From JAGVXH01 sp041649755 (GTDB lineage: Archaea; Nanobdellota; Nanobdellia; Pacearchaeales; GW2011-AR1): a stretch of 64,000 nucleotides of DNA. The translations under genes were made by a program, and so were the position numbers. Where the stretch lies: the NCBI GenBank assembly GCA_041649755.1, contig JBAZMK010000006.1, forward strand, positions 1 to 64,000, in the 5' to 3' direction. The notes under the pieces were generated by a model that saw only the letters and a list, made by a program, of their open reading frames with translations, did not search any database and had not been told where the DNA came from. This document shows, one piece after another, positions 41,523 through 50,040 of the stretch (position 1 is the first letter of the stretch; each line of letters begins with the position of its first letter).

Positions 41523-42208
41523 TCTTTAGGCACATATCCTAGCATCTCTTTTGCCTTAGAAATATCTATATTGTCTAACTCATCAGCAATATTAAATGCC
41601 TCATACCAAAGAGTCTCATCATTTTCAATAGATTTCTCGATTCCCTGAATTGCATTATTCATACTCACCTTAGTACCATAAGGACCCTCTTTGTCGCCAA
41701 TTCTTGGAAACCTTAATATTATGATCTGCATTTTCTTAGTTAATCCATAAAATGCCAAAATATTTTCTGCTATAATTTTACTTTCAGGATAAGCTAAACT
41801 GCCATCACCACATTCAATATCCTCAGCTTTTAGATACATAGGAACTATCTTATTATCTTCCTTAAGGGGGAACTTGATAGGAATGCCCCTCTCTGCACCA
41901 TAGTAGGCGGTAGAACTAATGTAGATTAACTTTTTAACATCCTTCTCGATGCAGGCTTTAATAACATTTAATGTTCCAACGCAATTATTTGAGAAATAAT
42001 CATCAAAGGTTTTTGTTTCATCAGGCTTAGGAATTGCAGCGGTATGGATAACAATATCGCAACCCCCAATTGCGTCTAACAATTTTTCATAATCTCCAAT
42101 ATCATCTCCATCCACAATATCATATTCTACTACCTCATAATCTTTACTTATCTTATCAACTAATGGTTTTCCGAGATATCCTTTGCTTCCAGTTACGAGT
42201 ATTTTCAT
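41519..42208 (-). CDS. NAD-dependent epimerase/dehydratase
   Basis: 229 residues, an extended short-chain dehydrogenase. T-G-S-K-G-Y-L-G (7-14) is the NAD(P) loop, D-I-V-I-H-T-A-A follows strand 4, and S-S-T-A-Y-Y with a later Y-P-E-S-K gives the S...Y-x-x-x-K catalytic set. It is shorter than sugar epimerases (about 310), lacking much of the C-terminal substrate domain. A role in sugar-nucleotide conversion is possible. Confidence 0.85.
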   Translation of the reverse strand: MKILVTGSKGYLGKPLVDKISKDYEVVEYDIVDGDDIGDYEKLLDAIGGCDIVIHTAAIPKPDETKTFDDYFSNNCVGTLNVIKACIEKDVKKLIYISSTAYYGAERGIPIKFPLKEDNKIVPMYLKAEDIECGDGSLAYPESKIIAENILAFYGLTKKMQIIILRFPRIGDKEGPYGTKVSMNNAIQGIEKSIENDETLWYEAFNIADELDNIDISKAKEMLGYVPKD

Positions 42209-42250
42209 TTTTTTATTAATTAATTAAATATTATAAATCTTTTCTAAATC

Positions 42251-43246
42251 TTAAACACCAAAACTTCCAGGAAAATAAGTACATTTATGTTCTTCAGTTA
42301 ATTGAACTGTTTTCTCGTCGGCGATTAAATGGCTGAATTTTGTTGTGACTAAATCTTTAACTTTCTCAAATTCGTCTAAAGTTTTTGTTTGAAATTCTAT
42401 CATTAAATTACAATTGCCGACTCCTCTAACAACATAGAAGATTTCGGGTAATGTTTTTAGAAAAGTAATCATTTCTTCTTTTTGCTCTTCTGTTGTCGTC
42501 TTTAATCTCAAAAACATCACATGCCAAAGATATCCCATCTTAGCGACATTAATAAGCGGCTTATAACCTTGAACAACTTTTTCTTTTTCAATTTTCTTTA
42601 ATGAATATCTAACCTGCTCTAAGGTAATTTGAGCTTTTCTTGCTAAGTCAACAGTTGAAATCTTTGCATTATTTGCGAGAAACTTCAGAACTTTCAAGTC
42701 ATTTTCTGAGAGGTCTGCCATGTCTCTATGCCCGACCTTTGCATGATAATTATAATTTCCCTTAACTGAGCTATGAATATTTTTATAACCTAATTGAGAG
42801 GCACTAATTACTATAAAGAAATTATAATCTAATAACTTTCCTTTGAGGGCTGTTAAAACCTCGTCGAGATACATACTAAATTCTCCAACATCTTTGGCTA
42901 AGACCGAAACAATCATCTGCCACTCTCCGCTAAAAGAAGATAGCCATACAACATTTGGAATAGCTTTCAACTTATTTACAATTTTTTCTTTTTCATTATT
43001 TGGCGTATACTTAGTCTTTATAAGAACATTATAGAAAGTATACCCAAGTTTCTGAGTATCAACATAAGTTATGAATTCTTTGATAAAACCTTTCTTGATC
43101 ATATTGTCAATATGGTAATTCACAACTTGCTTTGACATTTTGAGAGTTTTACCAATAGCAGAGGCACTTTGTCGAGCATCTATATCCAATTCTTTCAATA
43201 TCTTCTTTTCTTTCCAAGAAAGGTCAGAATTTTCAAAGTCTTTCAT
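42251..43246 (-). CDS. Double Lrp/AsnC-family regulator
   Basis: 331 residues from ATG 43246, which lies 25 nt after a TTTATAAA box; an upstream frame extension to 43312 is rejected. Two full Lrp units stand in tandem: HTH at about 10-60 (S-A-S-A-I-G-K-T-L-K-M-S) with a RAM-like domain to 155, and HTH at about 180-225 (S-T-V-D-L-A-R-K-A-Q-I-T) with a second RAM-like domain. It probably binds DNA in response to a small molecule. Confidence 0.85.
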   Translation of the reverse strand: MKDFENSDLSWKEKKILKELDIDARQSASAIGKTLKMSKQVVNYHIDNMIKKGFIKEFITYVDTQKLGYTFYNVLIKTKYTPNNEKEKIVNKLKAIPNVVWLSSFSGEWQMIVSVLAKDVGEFSMYLDEVLTALKGKLLDYNFFIVISASQLGYKNIHSSVKGNYNYHAKVGHRDMADLSENDLKVLKFLANNAKISTVDLARKAQITLEQVRYSLKKIEKEKVVQGYKPLINVAKMGYLWHVMFLRLKTTTEEQKEEMITFLKTLPEIFYVVRGVGNCNLMIEFQTKTLDEFEKVKDLVTTKFSHLIADEKTVQLTEEHKCTYFPGSFGV

Positions 43247-43370
43247 TATAATGCATATTGGGACTATTTTATAAATCTTTCCCAAAAGGTCAAAAAAAGC
43301 CAATAAATACATTTAACATAAACGGAATGCTAGTAATATTAGGTCTCTGGGGAAAGGGAGGTTAATACTC

Positions 43371-43643
43371 ATGGCGAATATCACCTTAACCCCTAAAACG
43401 TTTGTCGAGAGCACTGGAAGACTTTCTTATAACGAGAGTACTCGTTCATGGGGCACTTTAAGATTTAAATCAGAATTAGTAAAAGAATTTAGACAACTTA
43501 AAGAGAAGAGTTCAACCTTTTCTTATAAAGTTTTATTGTTCAGAAATTATGAAGAATTTGAGAAGAAAGTTAAAGATCTAATTAAGAATAAAGAACCTAT
43601 ACCTCTGTTAGTCTGGTTTGAGAAGGAGAGCAAGGAACATTAG
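43371..43643 (+). CDS. Small protein beside the integrase, unknown
   Basis: 90 residues, basic, with a mixed strand/helix pattern (residues 25-45 helical). GGGAGGTTAA lies upstream of the ATG. Its 3' end overlaps the convergent integrase gene by 47 nt. Position and size fit a recombination directionality factor, but no fold was recognised. Confidence 0.6.
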   Translation: MANITLTPKTFVESTGRLSYNESTRSWGTLRFKSELVKEFRQLKEKSSTFSYKVLLFRNYEEFEKKVKDLIKNKEPIPLLVWFEKESKEH

Positions 43644-44784
43644 AATCCATTTGTTTAATGTAGGCTAATATCTGCTCCATCCTTTTTTCCATAGAGTTAA
43701 CTCTGTCTTGCAAAACTCCTTTGTCTTTCTCTGTCTTTATTAGTCTTTTTTCAAGTTCAGTTTTTGTAACATCTAAGAGTAAGTCTTCTTCTGATATTGT
43801 ATCACTCATTCCAAGAAGCTCAGAATAGTAGTGTATTTTGTCAGATTTTTTCCATCCAAAACGATACTTTAGAGCTGATTCTGATTTGTATCTTGGAAGC
43901 CAATAGCAACAAGAACAGTGTCTAAAATGGTACATGGTCAAGTCAGAGTATTTCTTCCCAGCGGGACTTTTCCCGTCTCCAAAAAGTTGTTTTGCTAATC
44001 TTTGAAGATATTTATTTACAGTCTGCCCTTTTATGTCAAATATATGGTCTTCGGGCTTTAGACTCTTCTTGAGAACATACTCTTTAACTAATTCTGCTGA
44101 AAGTAATAATTTGATTCTTCTCCCAAAGGTCTTACTAACTTCATCCCTTATCATTAGTTCTTTATAGTTGTCATAGAAGTCCGATACTTTGATATTGATT
44201 AATTCTGTTGGCGATCTAATCCCTGAATCAAATAAGAACATAATTAATACTCTGTATTCAAACTTCGCTGAATCGCATAGCTTCTTTATTTGTTCTTCAG
44301 TCAAGTAAACCCAATGAGGTTTTGTTTTTGAAGTATCTAGGTCTGTTGTAATGTCTGGAATTTCTATTCCTTGTTTTTTACTTACTTTTATATGCCAATG
44401 CCAAAAAGCTTTGAAATTCTTTACAAAATCCACAACAGATTGATACTCCGCCCCATCTACTCTTTTTATTGTGCCATTACGCATTGAAGTAAAGTAAGTT
44501 ATTACTTGTTCTTCGGTTAATGTCCTCATATCTTCAATCTTTAGATGGGTCTCAAATTGTTTTGACAAGAAAAGTAGTCTTTGCCTTAGATTGTTTAACC
44601 GAGTATAGCTTCTTGCACCCTTTTGACTTACTATTGAAACATTAAGTCCAGACTCCATATCCGTCACATATTTTATAACCGTATCAGAATTAGCCTTGCT
44701 TATTCCTGGAACACCTTTAGCTATAACTCTTTCCTTCCAGTTAAAGTATTTCTCCTTGTGTTTGTATGGATCTATCTTACTCAT
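43597..44784 (-). CDS. Tyrosine recombinase (integrase) of element 1
   Basis: 395 residues. N-terminal SAM-like core-binding domain (about 30-150), then the catalytic domain: first Arg in S-G-I-R-S-P-T-E-L, Lys in E-V-S-K-T-F-G, H-x-x-R in Y-H-F-R-H, and the nucleophile Tyr in K-I-H-Y-Y-S-E-L. A coiled-coil tail of about 70 residues follows. It lies 110 nt from the tRNA-Asp 3' end and must carry out the integration. Confidence 0.92.
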   Translation of the reverse strand: MSKIDPYKHKEKYFNWKERVIAKGVPGISKANSDTVIKYVTDMESGLNVSIVSQKGARSYTRLNNLRQRLLFLSKQFETHLKIEDMRTLTEEQVITYFTSMRNGTIKRVDGAEYQSVVDFVKNFKAFWHWHIKVSKKQGIEIPDITTDLDTSKTKPHWVYLTEEQIKKLCDSAKFEYRVLIMFLFDSGIRSPTELINIKVSDFYDNYKELMIRDEVSKTFGRRIKLLLSAELVKEYVLKKSLKPEDHIFDIKGQTVNKYLQRLAKQLFGDGKSPAGKKYSDLTMYHFRHCSCCYWLPRYKSESALKYRFGWKKSDKIHYYSELLGMSDTISEEDLLLDVTKTELEKRLIKTEKDKGVLQDRVNSMEKRMEQILAYIKQMDSNVPCSPSQTRLTEV

Positions 44785-44851
44785 GATTTACCTAAGCAAG
44801 GCATTTTAAAAAATACCTCGTAGGTCTGCAGTAGATATCAAAATTGAATTT

Positions 44852-44889
44852 GATTAAAAAAAGACGCACACAATTCGAGACAAAATATA
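44852..44889. repeat. Right terminal inverted repeat of element 1
   Basis: AAAAAAAGACGCACAC at 44856-44871 is the exact reverse complement of 20767-20782, and the AGACAAAA run after it matches the left TTTTGTCT. The distance to the att core (3 nt) is close to that at the left end (8 nt). Confidence 0.7.
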
Positions 44890-44892
44890 CGG

Positions 44893-44904
44893 ACGCCCCA
44901 ACCG
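44893..44904 (+). repeat. Attachment core in tRNA-Asp
   Basis: ACGCCCCAACCG covers the acceptor 3' strand and the first T-stem bases of tRNA-Asp (tRNA on minus). It is identical and direct to 20729-20740. Confidence 0.75.
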
Positions 44905-44965
44905 GGGATTGAACCCGGGTCCCGGCCGCGACAGGGCCGTGTACTAACCATTATACTATTGAGGC
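44894..44965 (-). tRNA. tRNA-Asp (GTC)
   Basis: 72 nt with acceptor GCCTCAA/TTGGGGC, D arm GTAT/GTAC, anticodon stem CGGCC/GGCCG with loop CTGTCGC (anticodon GTC), T arm CCGGG/CCCGG with TTCAATC, discriminator G. No intron or encoded CCA. Its 3' end is the integration site of the neighbouring element and stays intact. Confidence 0.97.
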
Positions 44966-45047
44966 ATAGGAATATAATCAAGGATTGGTTTTTAAAGATT
45001 TTGATGACCAGACATAAATATAAATATTCTGGGGCTTTATTTCGTTT

Positions 45048-45575
45048 ATGGATAATGAGAGGAAAGAAGAAATTTTGGAGGTTGTTCGGAAGGCGGGGAG
45101 TGAAGAGTATGAGACGAGTTGGGACGAAAAGGGATTTCCTAAAAGTAAGAAGAAGAGCGAGGTGAGAAAGGGCAGAAAAAGTAAGGCTCTTGGCGGGAAG
45201 TTTGAGAGTTTTGTTAGGAAGGATTTAGAGGAAAAAGGGTGGATTGTTGATAAGTGGTCAAATAATGTTGATTTGGAGGAAGGAAGGGTGATTCCTGCGA
45301 AAAGGAAATTTAATCCTTTTTCTAAGGTGATGAGTATTGGGACGGGTTTTCCTGATTTTGTTGCTCTTCAATTTGTTAAGGAAGGTTTTTACAAAGTGAT
45401 TGGAGTGGAGGTTAAGGTAAATGGGACTCTTAGCAGAGAGGAAAAGGAAAAGTGTAGGTTTTATCTTGACAGAAAGGTCTTTAGTGAGATTTGGGTCGCT
45501 GAAAAGACAAAGGAAAAAAATAAGGTCAGGGTGGTTTATAATTCTGCGGAGGATATTTTAGGAAGAATGAGATGA
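45048..45575 (+). CDS. VRR-NUC/Holliday-type PD-(D/E)XK nuclease-like protein
   Basis: 175 residues. A charged N-terminus precedes a core with G-K-F-E-S-F-V, G-F-P-D-F-V (about 102-107) and V-I-G-V-E-V-K-V (about 119-126), a PD...E-x-K metal site; the late E-E-K-x-K-C-R-F-Y-L helix fits VRR-NUC-type folds. It probably cleaves branched or damaged DNA. A TATA box lies about 28 nt before the ATG. The next gene overlaps it by 4 nt. Confidence 0.7.
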   Translation: MDNERKEEILEVVRKAGSEEYETSWDEKGFPKSKKKSEVRKGRKSKALGGKFESFVRKDLEEKGWIVDKWSNNVDLEEGRVIPAKRKFNPFSKVMSIGTGFPDFVALQFVKEGFYKVIGVEVKVNGTLSREEKEKCRFYLDRKVFSEIWVAEKTKEKNKVRVVYNSAEDILGRMR

Positions 45576-46156
45576 GAGAGATAATATTTGCAATTTTATT
45601 TTTTACGGGTTTTGTCTGTGCGATTGAGGCTGATTTGGACTGTCCGCGTTATGTTAATGTTGATGAAGAGTTTACGTGCGAGGTTTTTGTTGAAGGGATT
45701 GAAGGAACTTATGATTTGAAAGTAGAGATTGAAGATGAGGGGAAAACGGTTGCTAAGATTTTTAATCCGTCTGAAGAAAAATGGCAGTCGGCTTATTATT
45801 ATCTGAAGGAGTTTATTGAGGATTCGGAAGAAGAAGAGGTTAGAATGTTAATTGAGAAAGAAGGAAATTTTAAGGGGAATTTGATACTTAGAAAGGGAAG
45901 TAAAAAGGAGTACTTTGATTTTAGGATTGGGGCGGAGGGTGTGGAAAAGAGTAATATCTCTGATCTTTCAGAAGTTGAAAATTATTCTAATTTTTCTTTA
46001 AAGGAAAGAGAGTTTATTTCCTTAAATGAGCTTTTAGAGGGGGAGACGGAAGTGATTTACGAGTCTAATAGTCATAAGATGATTGGGTATTTGCCTTATG
46101 CTTTTTCTCTTGTTTTGATTTTTATAATTGTGGTTCTGCTTTGGGAGAAGTTTTAA
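45572..46156 (+). CDS. Secreted protein with C-terminal membrane anchor
   Basis: 194 residues: signal peptide 1-17 (ending F-V-C-A), an acidic beta-rich extracellular domain with two Cys (C24, C34), and one membrane helix (about 172-190). Translation is coupled to the nuclease gene by an ATGA overlap. No family recognised. Confidence 0.65.
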   Translation: MREIIFAILFFTGFVCAIEADLDCPRYVNVDEEFTCEVFVEGIEGTYDLKVEIEDEGKTVAKIFNPSEEKWQSAYYYLKEFIEDSEEEEVRMLIEKEGNFKGNLILRKGSKKEYFDFRIGAEGVEKSNISDLSEVENYSNFSLKEREFISLNELLEGETEVIYESNSHKMIGYLPYAFSLVLIFIIVVLLWEKF

Positions 46157-46180
46157 AAAAGGGCTTTGGTTAGGGTTGTT

Positions 46181-46645
46181 ATGATTAGGGCAATAATGAT
46201 TGTGGAAATTGCAGGGCATCCGCCAGAACATATAAGTGAGACTCTTAAGAAGCATGTCGGAGCACTTAATTCTTTTAAAGATATAAAAGTTAATTCTATT
46301 CAGATGAGTGAGCCGAAGGAAATTGAGGGGCAGAAAGGGATTTATACTTGTTTTGCAGAGGTTGATTTTGAGACGGAGAATCTTGCGAGGCTGAGTGACA
46401 CAATGTTTGATTTTATGCCTTCTTCAATTGAAATACTTGAGCCTTCAAAAGTGTCTTTTACAGGTCAGGAGGCGTCAAGTCTTTTGAACAATATATCTGG
46501 GAGAATGCATAGATATGATGAGGTTGCCAGAGTTGCTATTGAGAGAATGAGGGTTGCTGAAGAGCAGTTAGTGAAGCAGAAGGAAGGAAAGACTGAAAAG
46601 CCTGCAAAAGTAAAAAAGGCGAGAAAGAAAAAATCCAAGGCTTAA
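46181..46645 (+). CDS. Conserved-looking soluble protein, unknown
   Basis: 154 residues from ATG 46181, about 25 nt after a TTTTAAAAAAG box; a TTG at 46166 is open too. The N-terminal part (1-85) is an alpha/beta domain with G-H-P-P-E-H-I, and the C-terminal part is a basic helix ending in a Lys-rich tail (K-x-K-K-A-R-K-K-K-S-K), which suggests nucleic-acid contact. No family recognised. Confidence 0.7.
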   Translation: MIRAIMIVEIAGHPPEHISETLKKHVGALNSFKDIKVNSIQMSEPKEIEGQKGIYTCFAEVDFETENLARLSDTMFDFMPSSIEILEPSKVSFTGQEASSLLNNISGRMHRYDEVARVAIERMRVAEEQLVKQKEGKTEKPAKVKKARKKKSKA

Positions 46646-46800
46646 CAAATCCCTTCTAATATTCTTTCTTTATGGTTCATTGATTCTTCAAGCCAACTTC
46701 TTACTCCTTCAATATAGGCTCTTTGGTCGGGGGAAATTCTTATGTCAAGAAGGACTTTTTTGCCTGGCTCGGAGATATAATTTTCATTATGTTCAATCAT
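46642..46800 (-). CDS. 52-residue protein, unknown
   Basis: A short acidic/basic protein with I-S-P-D-Q-R-A-Y-I-E-G-V-R-S-W-L in the middle. The frame is open far upstream over cbf5, but the ATG at 46800 lies 25 nt after the shared TTTATAAA box, so only this part is accepted. It overlaps the upstream plus-strand gene's stop by 4 nt. Confidence 0.6.
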   Translation of the reverse strand: MIEHNENYISEPGKKVLLDIRISPDQRAYIEGVRSWLEESMNHKERILEGIC

Positions 46801-46821
46801 AGAGACTAGAAGAGTCAAATC

Positions 46822-46829
46822 TTTATAAA
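46822..46829. promoter_or_regulatory. Palindromic TATA box shared by two divergent genes
   Basis: TTTATAAA reads the same on both strands. Its centre lies about 25 nt from the cbf5 ATG on plus and 25-26 nt from the small protein's ATG on minus, so both would be leaderless. Confidence 0.6.
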
Positions 46830-46849
46830 CTTCTGTATAATGAAAGATT

Positions 46850-47680
46850 ATGGAAGAGATAAATAAACTTATAGGTTTTGGAATTATAAATATAGATAAG
46901 CCGTCTGGACCGACTTCTTTTAGTGTTACGGATTTTGTCAGGAGGAGTTTGGATTTAAGTAAGGCGTCACATATGGGAACACTTGACCCGAAGGTTACTG
47001 GGGTTTTGCCGATAACTCTTGGGCGGGCTTGCAAGCTTTCGGCTTATTTTATGCATCATAATAAAAGTTATGTTGGGGTTTTGCACACCCATAGAGAGCA
47101 GGACATTGAAGATTTACAGAAGGTTATAAATAAGAATTTTGTTGGGAGAATAAAGCAGATTCCTCCACATAAGTCGGCTGTGAAGAGGGCTGAGAGACAG
47201 AGGGAGGTTTTTAGTTTTAGGCTTTTAGAAGGGAAGAATAAAAGGGATTTTCTTTTTTTCTGTGAGGTTGAGGGAGGGACTTATATTAGGAAGATTTGTT
47301 CGGACTTGGGGGAAATGATTGGAGGGGCTCATATGGCGGAGCTTAGAAGGACGGGAGCAGGGATATTTGGTGAGGAGAAGATTTATACTTTGTATGAGTT
47401 TGAAGAGGCAATTAAAGAATGGAAGGAAGGGAAGGAGGAGAAAATTAGGGAGATGATTGTTTCGGCAGATGAGGCGATTAAGAAGGTTTTGCCTTTTGTT
47501 GAAGTTAAAAAAGAGGTTTTGGGCAGGCTTTATACAGGGAAACCTTTAATTAGGGAGGATTTAAAGGGAGAGATAAAAGGAGAGGTTTTTGCGGTTTTTT
47601 GTGGAGGGGATTTTGTAGGAGTATACAGAAAGGTGAACGAAAAAGGGATTGTTGGGCGGGCAGAATTTGTTAAAAATTGA
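46850..47680 (+). CDS. cbf5: tRNA/rRNA pseudouridine synthase Cbf5 (TruB family)
   Basis: 276 residues. I-D-K-P-x-G-P-T-S-F (15-24), catalytic Asp in H-M-G-T-L-D-P (about 46), G-x-Y-I-R-K-I-C-S-D-L-G, and a C-terminal PUA domain (about 195-276). With Nop10, Gar1 and L7Ae, Cbf5 is the catalytic part of H/ACA guide RNPs and also makes tRNA pseudouridine 55. It is leaderless behind the shared TATA box. It is shorter than most Cbf5, with a trimmed PUA tail. Confidence 0.93.
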   Translation: MEEINKLIGFGIINIDKPSGPTSFSVTDFVRRSLDLSKASHMGTLDPKVTGVLPITLGRACKLSAYFMHHNKSYVGVLHTHREQDIEDLQKVINKNFVGRIKQIPPHKSAVKRAERQREVFSFRLLEGKNKRDFLFFCEVEGGTYIRKICSDLGEMIGGAHMAELRRTGAGIFGEEKIYTLYEFEEAIKEWKEGKEEKIREMIVSADEAIKKVLPFVEVKKEVLGRLYTGKPLIREDLKGEIKGEVFAVFCGGDFVGVYRKVNEKGIVGRAEFVKN

Positions 47681-47744
47681 TATTTTAGTTAATGGTATCT
47701 CTTAGACCAATAATACTTAAATAACAGGGGTTTCTTTGTTTTGA

Positions 47745-49787
47745 ATGGTGGAAAAAGAGAATTTTGCGGAAGAGAAAAAGATTGCTCAGGATGATTTTTT
47801 GAGTGAGGCAAAGGCATTTTTTGAGGCAAATAGGAAGGAGGTGGGGAAGGTGACTAAGTCTGAAGGAAAGGTTGTAAACATAGATTTTGGTGATTTTTCG
47901 GCTTTTTCGCCTTTTTTAGGGGAGCAGTTGATTGAGAAGCCAGAGGAGACTATTCAACTTCTTGAGGTTGCTTTGGAAGAGATGGAATGGACGCCTAAAA
48001 GTGCTAAAGTGAGGTTTGATAGTATTTCTGCATCTCAGGAGCTTTTGATTAGGAATATAAGGGCGAAACATTTAGGGAAGATGATTGGGATAGAGGGTAT
48101 TGTGAGAAAGGCATCGGAGGTTAGACCTCAGGTTACTAATGCAAAGTTTGAGTGTCCTTCGTGTGGGACTATAATTTCAGTTTTGCAAATTGATAAGAAG
48201 TTTAAGGAGCCGACAAGGTGTTCTTGCGGGAGAAGAGGGGGTTTTAAGGAGATTTCTAAGGACATGGTTGATGCGCAGGCTCTGACTATAGAAGAATCAC
48301 CTGAAAATTTGACTGGAGGAGAACAGCCGAAAAGAATGAATATTTTTCTGAAAGAAGATTTGGTTGACCCTAAAATGGAGATGAGGACGACTCCAGGGAG
48401 TAGGGTTAAGATAATAGGGGTTTTAAAGGAGATTTCTCTGTCATCTTCTTCAGGGGCTATGCTTACCCGTTTTGACTTGGCGATTGAGGCTAATAATATT
48501 ATTCCTCTTGATGAGAGTTTTGAGGAAATTGATGTGGGTGAGGAAGACGAAAGGGCGATTAGGGAACTTGCGATGGATCCCGAGATAATGCAAAAGATGG
48601 CTAGGAGTATTGCTCCTTCAATTTGGGGGCATGAGGATGTGAAGAAGGCTTTGGCGTTGCAGTTATTTGGTGGTGTTAAAAAGAGCAGGAGTGATGAAAC
48701 AAAGATGAGGGGTGATATTCATATTCTTCTTGTTGGTGACCCTGGTGTTGCTAAATCTGTTATGCTAAGTTTTATAGCAGGTGTTGCACCTAAGGCAAGG
48801 TATGTTTCTGGGAAGTCTTCTACAGGGGCTGGGCTTACAGCTACGGTTGTGAAAGATGACCTGCTGAAAGGGTGGAGTCTTGAGGCGGGTGCGATGGTTT
48901 TAGCGAATAAAGGGATTGTTTGTATTGATGAGTTTGATAAGATGGACGAGGAAGACAGGAGCACGATGCACGAAGCGATGGAACAGCAGACGGTCACGAT
49001 TTCCAAAGCGACGGTTCAGGCGACATTAAGGTCGCAGACTTCGGTTCTTGCTGCGGCTAACCCTAAATTCGGGCGTTTTGACCCTACACAATCAATTCCA
49101 AAACAAGTTAACCTTGCTCCAAGCCTGATTTCCCGTTTTGATGCGATATTTATAATGAGAGATATTCCGAGCAAGGACAGGGACGAGTCTATTGCACTTC
49201 ATGTTTTAAGAGAACATAAGCAGGAGGATTTAAAGCAGGATGTTATCGATAAGGATTTGCTGAGGAAGTATATTTCTTACTCAAAGCAGAGGTATAATCC
49301 TGTTTTAACTGATGAGGCAGTTGAGGAGATAAAGAAGTTTTATGTTGGGCTTAGGAATCAGCCTCAGCTTGGTGGTGGGGCGAGCAGACCGATTCCAATA
49401 GGTGCGAGACAGCTTGAAGCTTTGGTTCGTCTTTCAGAGGCACATGCGAGAATGAGGTTAAGCAAAGAGGTAAGAAAGCAGGACGCCAGAGAGGCGATAG
49501 AACTTGTTAAAAGCTATCTTCTTCAGGTGGGTTATGATGAGGAGACGAAGACTATTGATATAGACAGGATTAGCGGTAACTCGGCTTCGCAGAGGACTAA
49601 GATAGCTATTGTTAGGGAGATGGTTGAGGCACTTGAAAATAGGATTGGAAAGCTTATTCCTTTTGAGGAACTGGAGAAGGCACTTAAAGATAAGATGAAA
49701 CCTGAGGAAATTGATGAAGCGGTCGGGAAACTTTTGAAATCAGGGGATTTATTTAGGCCTAAGAGGGGTTATATTCAAAGGATGTAG
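47745..49787 (+). CDS. mcm: Replicative helicase MCM
   Basis: 680 residues. N-terminal domain with zinc site C-P-S-C...C-S-C-G (about 139-163), then the AAA+ core: G-D-P-G-V-A-K-S (Walker A, about 330), C-I-D-E-F-D-K-M (Walker B), A-A-N-P (sensor 1) and S-R-F-D (arginine finger), ending with a winged helix. It forms the hexamer that unwinds DNA at forks. TATA-like ACTTAAATAA about 25 nt before the ATG. No intein. Confidence 0.98.
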   Translation: MVEKENFAEEKKIAQDDFLSEAKAFFEANRKEVGKVTKSEGKVVNIDFGDFSAFSPFLGEQLIEKPEETIQLLEVALEEMEWTPKSAKVRFDSISASQELLIRNIRAKHLGKMIGIEGIVRKASEVRPQVTNAKFECPSCGTIISVLQIDKKFKEPTRCSCGRRGGFKEISKDMVDAQALTIEESPENLTGGEQPKRMNIFLKEDLVDPKMEMRTTPGSRVKIIGVLKEISLSSSSGAMLTRFDLAIEANNIIPLDESFEEIDVGEEDERAIRELAMDPEIMQKMARSIAPSIWGHEDVKKALALQLFGGVKKSRSDETKMRGDIHILLVGDPGVAKSVMLSFIAGVAPKARYVSGKSSTGAGLTATVVKDDLLKGWSLEAGAMVLANKGIVCIDEFDKMDEEDRSTMHEAMEQQTVTISKATVQATLRSQTSVLAAANPKFGRFDPTQSIPKQVNLAPSLISRFDAIFIMRDIPSKDRDESIALHVLREHKQEDLKQDVIDKDLLRKYISYSKQRYNPVLTDEAVEEIKKFYVGLRNQPQLGGGASRPIPIGARQLEALVRLSEAHARMRLSKEVRKQDAREAIELVKSYLLQVGYDEETKTIDIDRISGNSASQRTKIAIVREMVEALENRIGKLIPFEELEKALKDKMKPEEIDEAVGKLLKSGDLFRPKRGYIQRM

Positions 49788-49790
49788 CTC

Positions 49791-49958
49791 AGGGAGATAT
49801 CTCCCTCAGCTGTGTACCTTCTTAGTTAGCGAAACTTGCGTTTCGTATTTACTACAGAAAAATTATCGTTTCTTCTGAAACGACGCGACTGTCCATTTAA
49901 AGAATGGACAACCTGTCGCTCAAAATTTTTCCTGCTCTTTTGCGCTGTTTGTCAGCGC
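49791..49958. other. Cluster of five perfect hairpins
   Basis: Between mcm and the OB-fold gene. Hairpins: 49791-49806 (AGGGAGATATCTCCCT); 49830-49845 (CGAAAC, 4-nt loop); 49866-49883 (TCGTTTC, loop TTCT); 49890-49910 (TGTCCATT, loop TAAAG); 49942-49958 (GCGCT, 7-nt loop). The fourth sits inside a GCGAC/GTCGC outer pair. The first may end mcm transcription; the rest look like a structured RNA. No gene is seen in 49788-50040. Confidence 0.65.
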
Positions 49959-50040
49959 TTATCGTGAGGTTTGGTGTGATAAATAGAATGATTCACTTAA
50001 TCTCATAAATACTTAAAAACCTACTTTGTTTTTTGGGATT

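Larger units (their letters stand above)
20729..44904. mobile_element. 24.2-kb integrative element at tRNA-Asp
   Basis: Bounded by a 12-bp direct repeat of the tRNA-Asp 3' end. Inverted repeats of about 36 bp lie just inside each end, and a tyrosine recombinase sits next to the intact tRNA. Cargo: a methylase/RHH block, a type IV secretion-like operon, a CARF-led type I R-M and Shedu defence operon, a TGT-like/TIR/membrane-protein operon, and metabolic or regulatory genes. No VirD4 coupling protein, classical relaxase or replication initiator was recognised, so independent transfer is uncertain. Confidence 0.8.

Noticed and set aside
44959..45165. 68-codon frame overlapping tRNA-Asp and the nuclease gene
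   Set aside because: Arg/Lys-rich shadow in another frame of the real nuclease gene, starting in the tRNA.
46801..47034. N-terminal extension of the 52-residue minus-strand protein
   Set aside because: It would run antisense through cbf5; the TATA box and ATG at 46800 mark a leaderless start.
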